A DNA stretch of 7,428 nt from assembly GCA_017520365.1 (NCBI GenBank), contig JAFXFQ010000003.1:1-7428 (forward strand). Direction: 5' to 3'. The notes below the pieces were generated by a model. It did not search any database. It saw nothing but the letters and a program-made list of their open reading frames with translations, and was not told where the DNA came from. The position numbers and the translations under genes were made by a program. This document shows positions 1-5,695 of this stretch, piece by piece; the stretch's first letter is position 1; every line of letters starts with the position of its first letter. Source of the stretch: Clostridia bacterium (GTDB taxonomy: Bacteria > Bacillota > Clostridia > Oscillospirales > CAG-272).

Positions 1-210
1 GAAAACGGTGAGGTTTATATCAAGGATTACGGCGTCACTCCTCTTGTGACCCATGTCCTCACAGGCAGAGGTCTCATTACCACCTATCTTCTGTCTGAAT
101 ACACAGAAGAGCTTGCAAAGGAAAATGAGATCATATCTCAGGACAGCGCATTCTCCCTTGCGTACTGCCTTGACCTTGTAAAAAAGGTGTTCGGCGATAC
201 ATACGAATAA
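1..210 (+). CDS. C-terminal fragment of a CapA-like protein (poly-gamma-glutamate synthesis/metallophosphatase-type), 5' end outside window
   Basis: Frame 1 is open from the first base to a TAA at 208-210, giving 69 residues of a protein whose start lies to the left. The visible part reads through 'YGVTPLVTHV', then 'LLSEYTEELAKEN', then 'FSLAYCLDLVKKVFG'. This order (a TPxVTH strand, an LSxYTEELA helix start, a final amphipathic helix) resembles the C-terminal tail of CapA/PGA_cap proteins, whose catalytic metallophosphatase fold lies further upstream. In that family the protein acts at the cell envelope, in poly-gamma-glutamate capsule synthesis or an uncertain role. The catalytic residues are not in the window, so the assignment rests on tail similarity recalled from the family and is tentative. 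An intrinsic terminator follows 4 bases after the stop, so it is the last gene of its transcript. Confidence 0.55.
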   Translation, partial: ENGEVYIKDYGVTPLVTHVLTGRGLITTYLLSEYTEELAKENEIISQDSAFSLAYCLDLVKKVFGDTYE

Positions 211-214
211 ACAG

Positions 215-247
215 AGTTCGGGTGCCTGCGGGTATCCGAACTTTTTT
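215..247 (+). terminator. Rho-independent terminator of the CapA-like gene
   Basis: AGTTCGG at 215-221 pairs with CCGAACT at 236-242. The stem continues inward with GTGCC/GGTAT (two G-U wobbles) to a four-base loop TGCG at 227-230, making a 12-bp stem. Six T residues at 242-247 follow directly. It sits 4 bases after the upstream stop codon. Confidence 0.9.
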
Positions 248-328
248 ATATGATCTCTTTCTATCATTCACAACAGTAAAACCATTCAAAGCCCGTCACT
301 TTTTATATAAACCTAACAAAATTATTGA

Positions 329-356
329 TTGACAGCGCCCAAAATAGTGTTATAAT
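329..356 (+). promoter_or_regulatory. Near-consensus sigma-A promoter with extended -10, for the dockerin hydrolase gene
   Basis: A perfect -35 TTGACA at 329-334 and a perfect -10 TATAAT at 351-356 are separated by 16 bases. TGT at 348-350 directly before the -10 supplies the TGn extended -10 element. Transcription would start near 363, giving a leader of about 68 bases before the ATG at 431. The region between the upstream terminator and this promoter (248-328) is AT-rich and shows no gene or other signal I can support. Confidence 0.85.
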
Positions 357-372
357 ATATTTGCTGTTAATG

Positions 373-395
373 TGACAAAATTATACCTTTTGTCA
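373..395. promoter_or_regulatory. Inverted repeat in the 5' leader (candidate operator or mRNA hairpin)
   Basis: TGACAAAA at 373-380 and TTTTGTCA at 388-395 are perfect 8-bp reverse complements around a 7-base AT-rich spacer. The repeat lies roughly +11 to +33 relative to the predicted start of the promoter at 329-356. No T-run follows, so it is not a usual terminator. The position suits a repressor roadblock or a leader hairpin. No regulator gene is in the window, and I cannot assign the half-site to a known family. Confidence 0.5.
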
Positions 396-430
396 TGTTA
401 TAAATCATCCACATTGAATAAGGAGCTATT

Positions 431-3400
431 ATGAAACTCACACGAAAGATCCTTGCTTTTGTAATATGCGCTTCACTGCTGCTGTCAGCATCCCTCCCCT
501 TTGCACCTGTTACATCAGCATATTCTCCCGCAGACGGAGAGTTCGTATTTTCAAGTGCAGATATGCTCTCCTATATCACAGAGAAGAATTGCATAGATGC
601 CACGTTTGATTCTGGCGCACAGGCTATGAAGCTTACTGTCAGCGGAAATGCTTACGACCCCCGCGCTCTTTTTGACGTTTCATCCCTGAACCTGAGCGCT
701 TCATCCTTCAAGACCATGGTAGTTATCTACCGTGTTCCCCAGAGTGCATCATATCTTGCAACAAAAACAGAGCTTTTCATCTCTGCAGGCTCCGTGACAG
801 GTCCTACTGCCGGAAAGTCTGTCAACTATAACGTAACAAAGAGCGAGTCCTTTGTCTCTCAGATAATCGACCTCTCATCCCTCAGCTGGTGGAATGGACA
901 GGTACACAGCATCCGAATTGATGCATTCAATTCCGCACTTGTTGGTGATACCCTTTATATCGACTCCATCCTATTCTGCTCCGATTATGATACCGCTATC
1001 GCAAAAAGAGACGCACGCATAGCGGAAAGATACAATATCTCCACCCCCGAATACGCAACGGGAGACTACGTTTGTACAAAGTACGAGTATGATAAGTATA
1101 CAGCCCCCTTTTGGAAGGGCAATATCGTATACAACGAGGCGGTTTACCCCATCATGGATACAAACGGTAACGCCGTATATAAGCTTATGTACACCCCGGA
1201 TGAGATCACAAGCGTGTACAGCGCTGATTTTTCATCTAAGTATTACGAGGGTCTTGACTACGTCGTAAACGGAGATGAGATCACATTCCTTACAAGCGGA
1301 AGCATCAGTCTCAAGGAATACACCTATATCCACCCGCAGTCTAACCCCAACGGCTACAGCTGGGACAGATACTATAACAGAACCGCCGCAGGTGACGGCA
1401 AGTGGGAATATTGGGGACAGAGCCCCGAGTTTTTCAACGGATATATCAACGTTTCTTATACTCATTCCGACACATGGGATCACTACGTACCCGAGCAGAG
1501 GAGCGGCGAGCTCCCCCTTACCGCAGGAAGGATAAGCAACAAGCAGGCAATGAATGTTGTCTTCTTCGGAGACAGTATCTGCGGTGGTGCAAACTCCTCC
1601 TCCTACAGAGACGTTTACCCTTATGCCGAGTATTGGAATGAGATGATCGTCTCAAAGCTCAGAAAAGATTACGGAATGCGCATAAATGCGACCTATTCAG
1701 CAGAGGGCGGCGGGGCTGCCCCCGGTCTCGTTTCCAAAACCGACGAGTGGGTCACAGCCTACAATCCCGATCTTGTATTTATTGAATTCGGCGTTAACGA
1801 TGCAATGAACTGGAGCCAGGATTCCTCCGGCAGCGCATCGGGACTTAAGAGCGAATTCAAGAGTGCCATCATCGATATTATCGCAGAGGTGCGCGACACC
1901 CGACCTAACTGCGAATTCGTTCTCGTTGCACCCTTCTATGCCAATATCCATTGTCACTATATGTCCTATTTTGATGCCTGCCGCGACGCTCTCAACGAAA
2001 TCGCAAAAACTCACGATGGTGTTGCCGTTGCAGATGTGACGGCAATGCACGAATCTCTTCTTGAGATCAAGGATTACCTTGATTTCAGCGGCGACAATAT
2101 GTGCCATCCCAATGACTATATGGCAAGGATCTATGCTCAGGTATGTCTTGAAACGATCCTCCCCGGCGGCCTTGATGCCTATACTATCGATACAACCACT
2201 CCCCCCGCTGAGGAGGAGCCTGACGAGGGAAATACAACGTATGCGTGTCCCGACGGTTACGGATGGCAGTGGCCCTCCGCCGAAGCCTACGGATATATCG
2301 GCCATTACGGCGAAAACGGACAGGATATCATATTCACCGTTGACCTTGCCCTTATCTCCTCAGCCTCTGAGGATGCGGTCGCTCAGTTCTGGACAGCAGA
2401 GGGCGGCGGCGTTGAAATATCACCAACAGGTGTTTCTCTCGGCGACCGCACCTATGCATACGATTGGGGAACAGCGGATATTTCAAACTGGCATACCGTT
2501 ACAATAACCATCAAAAACGGTGCAGCTGCAGCTTACATTGACGGCGAGCTTATCGGTCAGACTCAGAGCGGCTACAAGGCATACACCTCTTATCAGATGT
2601 TCTTCAGCTATGCAGGCTGTATGGCAATTGATAACCTGAAGCTGGAAAGCTCCGGCGGTGCCGTCTACGTTAACTGCGATTTTGAGGATGACGCCGAGGC
2701 GCAGGAGCTTATGGGAGATGGTCTCGGAAAGCGTACCCTCCTTGCCGCAAGCACGGTAAGCTATGACCTGAACGGCGGCAGCGGTGCTGTGAAAAACCAG
2801 GTCAAGGTAAACGGCAAGGACCTTCTGATCACAAGCGACAAGCCCACCCGTGACGGCTATACATTCATCGGATGGGCGACCACATCAGACGCTGAGACCG
2901 CCGAGTATGAAAGCGGCTCCGTATATTCAGAGAACAGTTCCGTCACGCTGTACGCAGTATGGCAGGAGGACAGCCAGATATCCGGACCTGTTATCTCAAG
3001 CATCACCCCCACGTCTTCAAGGATCACAGACGTAGGTACCGTAGCATACAAGATATTTGCCGACGGCACTGAGCTTACTTATAAATGGCACTCTACCAAT
3101 GAAACCCTTACCCGATATATGTCCGATACCGATACTGCAGTTCTTCTTATCACTATAGACAAGCTTCTGTCCGAAGAGCTTGAAGCACAGCTTTACTGTA
3201 CGGTAACTGACAAAAACGGTAACAGCGTTACCTCCCCAAGCGTAAGCTTTACCTACGTTATCTCCCCTCCCCCCGCAATCAACAGCACCCTCCCCGCATC
3301 AGCACTGATAACAGATACCGGTACCGCAGTCTTTACCGTAAGCGCCACCGGACTTGGACTTACATATTCCTGGACCTGCTCTGATCCTACCCTTCTTCCC

Positions 3401-3751
3401 TATATCAGCGGCATGGATACGGCAACAGTCACCGTTGATATCGCAAATAAGCTTTCTTTGGAGTCAACAGCCACACTTATCTGCACAGTAACTGATAAAA
3501 ACGGCAGAACTGCAACCGGCGAAGCAATTACCCTGGAGTATAAGCTCACCCCCGATGCAGAGCCAATTATCGGAGATGTTACCGGAGACGGAAAGCTGAA
3601 CGCCCAGGACGTAAACGCACTGAAGAGATTCGTTACCGGAGCCGCACAGATTCCCGATGAGCTCCGAGGAGCAGCTGATATCAACGGCGACGGAGCGCTC
3701 AATGCACTTGATGCAAATCTTCTCTCAAGAATCATATCAGGCGCAAACTGA
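431..3751 (+). CDS. Secreted multidomain SGNH/GDSL hydrolase (probable carbohydrate esterase) with type I dockerin
   Basis: This 1106-residue protein probably deacylates polysaccharide (likely deacetylation) while docked on a cohesin scaffold. Start ATG has AGGAG at 421-425. Domains: signal peptide 1-30 (LTRK, hydrophobic core, TSA cleavage site); beta-rich, possibly carbohydrate-binding module 35-185 with 'GDTLYIDSI'; second beta-rich module about 205-365; SGNH hydrolase about 374-580; acidic/Pro linker 585-602; LamG-like sandwich about 605-745; InlB/Listeria-Bacteroides B-repeat 775-845 ('RDGYTFIGW'...'VTLYAVW'); two Ig-like repeats 855-943 and 950-1037; dockerin 1046-1106. SGNH blocks visible are GDS (nucleophile Ser382), EGGG 425-428, GVND 454-457 and His559 in 'CHPND'. 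The residue three before His559, usually Asp, is Asn556, with Asp at 555. Dockerin calcium loops begin at Asp1049 and Asp1083. Docked secretion and SGNH class are clear; the substrate is inferred. Confidence 0.9.
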   Translation: MKLTRKILAFVICASLLLSASLPFAPVTSAYSPADGEFVFSSADMLSYITEKNCIDATFDSGAQAMKLTVSGNAYDPRALFDVSSLNLSASSFKTMVVIYRVPQSASYLATKTELFISAGSVTGPTAGKSVNYNVTKSESFVSQIIDLSSLSWWNGQVHSIRIDAFNSALVGDTLYIDSILFCSDYDTAIAKRDARIAERYNISTPEYATGDYVCTKYEYDKYTAPFWKGNIVYNEAVYPIMDTNGNAVYKLMYTPDEITSVYSADFSSKYYEGLDYVVNGDEITFLTSGSISLKEYTYIHPQSNPNGYSWDRYYNRTAAGDGKWEYWGQSPEFFNGYINVSYTHSDTWDHYVPEQRSGELPLTAGRISNKQAMNVVFFGDSICGGANSSSYRDVYPYAEYWNEMIVSKLRKDYGMRINATYSAEGGGAAPGLVSKTDEWVTAYNPDLVFIEFGVNDAMNWSQDSSGSASGLKSEFKSAIIDIIAEVRDTRPNCEFVLVAPFYANIHCHYMSYFDACRDALNEIAKTHDGVAVADVTAMHESLLEIKDYLDFSGDNMCHPNDYMARIYAQVCLETILPGGLDAYTIDTTTPPAEEEPDEGNTTYACPDGYGWQWPSAEAYGYIGHYGENGQDIIFTVDLALISSASEDAVAQFWTAEGGGVEISPTGVSLGDRTYAYDWGTADISNWHTVTITIKNGAAAAYIDGELIGQTQSGYKAYTSYQMFFSYAGCMAIDNLKLESSGGAVYVNCDFEDDAEAQELMGDGLGKRTLLAASTVSYDLNGGSGAVKNQVKVNGKDLLITSDKPTRDGYTFIGWATTSDAETAEYESGSVYSENSSVTLYAVWQEDSQISGPVISSITPTSSRITDVGTVAYKIFADGTELTYKWHSTNETLTRYMSDTDTAVLLITIDKLLSEELEAQLYCTVTDKNGNSVTSPSVSFTYVISPPPAINSTLPASALITDTGTAVFTVSATGLGLTYSWTCSDPTLLPYISGMDTATVTVDIANKLSLESTATLICTVTDKNGRTATGEAITLEYKLTPDAEPIIGDVTGDGKLNAQDVNALKRFVTGAAQIPDELRGAADINGDGALNALDANLLSRIISGAN
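2993..3541 (+). repeat. Tandem Ig-like repeats within the dockerin hydrolase (two units of about 88-89 residues)
   Basis: Residues 855-943 and 950-1037 align along their full length. Shared positions include 'ITDxGT' near the start, 'LTYxW' in the middle, an 'xMDTA/SDTDTA' strand, and 'CTVTDKNG' near the end. The DNA under CTVTDKNG is also nearly identical (about 3192-3217 and 3484-3508). The repeats look like an internal duplication making a two-bead spacer between the B-repeat and the dockerin. No catalytic motif is visible in either unit. Confidence 0.85.
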
Positions 3752-3770
3752 CAACCTTTGTAAAAACAAC

Positions 3771-3804
3771 AAAGCCACCGGCAATTGCATTTGCCGGTGG
3801 CTTT
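3771..3804. terminator. Bidirectional terminator between convergent genes
   Basis: AAAGCCACCGGCAA at 3771-3784 pairs perfectly with 3791-3804 around a six-base loop, a 14-bp stem. On the plus strand only the short CTTT ending the stem and an AT-rich stretch follow. On the minus strand the stem is followed by GTTGTTTTTAC, a better T-tract. It therefore probably stops the fucosidase transcript efficiently and the hydrolase transcript as well. Confidence 0.88.
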
Positions 3805-3818
3805 CAATATTTATGAGG

Positions 3819-5063
3819 TCAGTCCTCAAATTCAACGTTCATAACGCGGACAACGTACTGACAGCCGTAGGGGAATCCGGTAGCATTGACCCAAAGGTGC
3901 TCGCCGTGCTGAACAAAATCGATATTTTCACCGTTATCGCTCCAGCAAACACTCTTAACCTTTCTCTTAACGTTTGAGAAGTGCTTGAAGCCTACGCCGC
4001 CACCCTGAACGGTAACGTGTGCGTTGCCGAGGATAGCAAGGTCGTGGATGTAAAGATATGCCTTCTCTCCGTCCTCAAGAGCAAAGTTCTTAAACTCGCC
4101 CTTTATCTCGGAGGGCTTGCCCTCGTAAATAGACTGACCGCAGGTGCGGATCCATTCGCCAAGGCTTCTGAGCATGATCTCTTGCATGGGAATGATATTA
4201 CCGTCGCCATCGGGACCCACGTTGAGAAGGAAGTTTGCGCCCACCTTGCGGCAAGCACAAAGTGTCTCTATAAGCTCGGGAAGGCTCTTGTAATTGAAAT
4301 CAGCCTTACCGAAGCCCCAATGGTCATTCATAGTCTGGCACATCTCAGCCGCAAGATACTTGGGGGCACCCTCACGATTCATGGGTGTAGGTCTTCCATG
4401 CTCAAAGGTAACGCTGTCTATCTCGGGATGGCCTGCACAACCGCGGGCATCAAGGCCGGTATTGTTGATTATAAGAGCATCGGGCTGGTGCTTTCTGATT
4501 ATTGCGTAAAGGGTATCCTCATCCCAATCGGTCAGAGGACGAGACCAGTTACCGTCAAACCAAAGTCCGCCGATCTTGCCATACTGTGTACAAAGAAGCT
4601 CCACGCTGTCGTTAAGATACTGAAGGTACTTTGGAAAATCGTTGTCAAAATCATCCTGATGATACCAGTCAAGAGTAGCATGATAGAAGATAGGTAGAAT
4701 ACCGCCTTCGTTACAGGCATCTACAAGCTCGCGGATAAGGTCGCGTCCGCAAGCGTTACGAACAGTATCGTAGCCATTGTTCAGATCCTTTGAATCGTAA
4801 AGGCAGAAGCCGTCGTGGTGCTTTGTTGTAATATTGATATACTTCATACCTGCGGCCTTTGCGATCTCAACGATCTTTTTTGCATCAAAATCCTTTGCAG
4901 TAAAGGTGTCCTTGAGGGGACTGTACTGCTCAACGGACATACCTGCAATATTCATTATCCACTCACCGCAGCCAAGCTGAGAGTACATACCGAAATGAAT
5001 AAACAGGCCAAGACCCATATTTTCAAATTCTGCTATTCTTTTTTCGGGAACGGGAATCGCCAT
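3819..5063 (-). CDS. Alpha-L-fucosidase, GH29, cytoplasmic type
   Basis: The 414-residue enzyme would release terminal L-fucose from oligosaccharides by the retaining GH29 mechanism. Visible GH29 features, numbered from the ATG at 5063: 'FIHFGMYS' with His23; 'TKHHDGF' with His82/His83 in the substrate pocket; 'GLWFDGNW' with Asp170 as expected nucleophile; Glu240 in 'AAEMCQTMNDHWGF' as candidate acid/base; and 'NFLLNVGPDGDG' at about 278-288. A beta-rich C-terminal domain follows from about residue 315. No signal peptide is present, so substrates must be imported or intracellular. The start was chosen because GGAG (minus strand, 5069-5072) lies 5 bases upstream; an in-frame TTG at 5084 would add 7 residues but sits inside a palindrome. 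Length fits bacterial single-catalytic-domain GH29 enzymes. Linkage preference (mucin, milk or plant xyloglucan fucose) cannot be read from sequence. Confidence 0.93.
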   Translation of the reverse strand: MAIPVPEKRIAEFENMGLGLFIHFGMYSQLGCGEWIMNIAGMSVEQYSPLKDTFTAKDFDAKKIVEIAKAAGMKYINITTKHHDGFCLYDSKDLNNGYDTVRNACGRDLIRELVDACNEGGILPIFYHATLDWYHQDDFDNDFPKYLQYLNDSVELLCTQYGKIGGLWFDGNWSRPLTDWDEDTLYAIIRKHQPDALIINNTGLDARGCAGHPEIDSVTFEHGRPTPMNREGAPKYLAAEMCQTMNDHWGFGKADFNYKSLPELIETLCACRKVGANFLLNVGPDGDGNIIPMQEIMLRSLGEWIRTCGQSIYEGKPSEIKGEFKNFALEDGEKAYLYIHDLAILGNAHVTVQGGGVGFKHFSNVKRKVKSVCWSDNGENIDFVQHGEHLWVNATGFPYGCQYVVRVMNVEFED

Positions 5064-5077
5064 AATTACTCCAATCT

Positions 5078-5092
5078 GTTGCAAAATGCAAC
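5078..5092. promoter_or_regulatory. Palindrome in the fucosidase 5' leader (candidate operator or hairpin near the RBS)
   Basis: GTTGCA at 5078-5083 and TGCAAC at 5087-5092 are perfect reverse complements around AAA. On the minus strand the site lies about 10-25 bases after the predicted transcription start and 5 bases before the GGAG ribosome binding site. It could be an operator half-site pair or a small mRNA hairpin next to the ribosome binding site. Its sequence differs from the inverted repeat in front of the dockerin hydrolase. Confidence 0.45.
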
Positions 5093-5108
5093 TTCAAATG
5101 ATACAATC

Positions 5109-5137
5109 ATCTTACCATAGTAAATCTTTTCTTTCAA
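5109..5137 (-). promoter_or_regulatory. Sigma-A promoter for the fucosidase gene
   Basis: Reading the minus strand, TTGAAA (5137-5132) serves as -35 and TAAGAT (5114-5109) as -10, with exactly 17 bases between. The start would fall near 5102, leaving a leader of about 38 bases before the ATG. Both hexamers are one base (-35) or two bases (-10) off consensus, weaker than the two plus-strand promoters at 329-356 and 5181-5209. Confidence 0.6.
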
Positions 5138-5157
5138 TGGATTTTTGTGAAAAATAA

Positions 5158-5209
5158 TTGAAAAAAGAAGAAAAAAACTATTGCATTCCTCTAAAAGATG
5201 TGATATAAT
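5158..5209 (+). promoter_or_regulatory. rplS promoter with A-tract UP element and extended -10
   Basis: The -35 TTGCAT (5181-5186) and the -10 TATAAT (5204-5209) are 17 bases apart, and TGA at 5201-5203 makes an extended -10. Upstream, A-tracts at 5161-5166 and 5171-5177 start ten bases apart, at about -56 and -46 from a start near 5217. That is where an UP element contacts the RNA polymerase alpha subunits. The combination fits a highly expressed ribosomal protein gene. Confidence 0.8.
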
Positions 5210-5213
5210 TCCA

Positions 5214-5299
5214 TTCGTATGCGGCAAAGTCCGCCCGAACGGTCCAATGCAGCTCAGTACGAACGTTACGGAACCAAAAGAAAAAAGGAGAAGTCAAAA
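5214..5299 (+). promoter_or_regulatory. Structured 5' leader of rplS (candidate L19 autoregulatory leader)
   Basis: The leader of about 83 bases can fold. TTCGTA (5214-5219) complements TACGAA (5258-5263). GCGG (5221-5224) complements CCGC (5231-5234) around a six-base loop. As an alternative to the first pairing, CCGAACG (5235-5241) can pair with CGTTACGG (5264-5271) with one bulged A. L19-binding leaders are known upstream of rplS in low-GC Gram-positive bacteria. I cannot match this sequence to that family's consensus from memory, so the label rests on position and folding potential. The RBS AGGAG lies at 5286-5290. Confidence 0.4.
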
Positions 5300-5641
5300 A
5301 TGACAAAACTTCAGGCTTTTGCAAGCGAGCAGCTGAGAGCAGACGCTCCTCAGTTCAATGTGGGCGACACAATCAAGGTCCACAACCTCATCCGTGAGGG
5401 CACAAGAGAAAGAATCCAGATCTTCGAGGGTACAGTTATCGCTCGTCACGGCGGCGGTATCTCCGAGACCTTCACAGTACGCAGAGTAGCTTACGGCTGC
5501 GGTGTTGAGAAGACCTTCCCCCTCCACTCTCCCCACGTTGCTAAGGTAGAGATCGTACGTAACGGTAAGGTTAGACGTTCCAAGCTCTACTACCTCCGCG
5601 ACAGAGTTGGTAAGGCAGCTAAGGTTAAGGAGCTCCAGTAA
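5300..5641 (+). CDS. rplS: 50S ribosomal protein bL19
   Basis: The 113-residue protein has the length and motifs of bL19, a large-subunit protein at the 30S-50S interface. Recognisable stretches are 'FNVGDTIKVH', 'REGTRERIQIFEGTVIA', 'GISETFTVRR', 'GVEKTFPLHSPHV' and the basic tail 'GKVRRSKLYYLRDRVGKAAKVKE'. The ATG at 5300 was chosen because AGGAG at 5286-5290 precedes it by 9 bases and the product begins at the normal bL19 N-terminus. An in-frame ATG at 5219 would translate the leader. The gene has its own promoter and terminator here. The usual partners rpsP, rimM and trmD are not adjacent; its neighbours are a divergent fucosidase and a MATE transporter. Confidence 0.98.
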   Translation: MTKLQAFASEQLRADAPQFNVGDTIKVHNLIREGTRERIQIFEGTVIARHGGGISETFTVRRVAYGCGVEKTFPLHSPHVAKVEIVRNGKVRRSKLYYLRDRVGKAAKVKELQ

Positions 5642-5648
5642 GACAAAC

Positions 5649-5677
5649 AAATCTCTTCCTTCGGGAAGAGATTTTTT
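5649..5677 (+). terminator. Rho-independent terminator of rplS with UUCG tetraloop
   Basis: AAATCTCTTCC (5649-5659) pairs with GGAAGAGATTT (5664-5674) as an 11-bp perfect stem closed by a C(TTCG)G tetraloop, an unusually stable loop in RNA. T residues run from 5672 to 5677. It lies 7 bases after the rplS stop and 18 bases before the next ATG. Confidence 0.93.
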
Positions 5678-5695
5678 GTTGACATCTTAACGACA

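Noticed and set aside
464..475. Possible lipoprotein signal (Cys13 in 'FVICAS') in the dockerin hydrolase
   Set aside because: The Cys comes too early, inside the hydrophobic core, and the downstream TSA site gives an ordinary signal peptidase I peptide. Dockerin attachment also makes lipid anchoring unnecessary.
1697..2305. A 202-codon minus-strand open frame opposite the SGNH domain
   Set aside because: It lies antisense to the catalytic domain of a confidently coding gene and its translation shows no family motif.
3657..3977. Plus-strand open frame across the hydrolase 3' end and the terminator
   Set aside because: It overlaps the dockerin in another frame, runs through the convergent terminator and into the antisense of the fucosidase, and shows no protein-like features.
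3981..4697. A 238-codon plus-strand open frame opposite the fucosidase gene
   Set aside because: It is fully antisense to a clear GH29 enzyme, has no recognisable domain, and no promoter or ribosome binding site of its own that I can support.
5064..5084. TTG start adding 7 residues to the fucosidase
   Set aside because: The ATG at 5063 has GGAG at ideal spacing, while the TTG sits inside the leader palindrome with no such site.
5219..5299. In-frame upstream ATG at 5219 that would extend L19 by 27 residues
   Set aside because: It lies within a few bases of the predicted transcription start with no ribosome binding site, the added residues resemble no bL19 N-terminus, and AGGAG at 5286-5290 fits the ATG at 5300.
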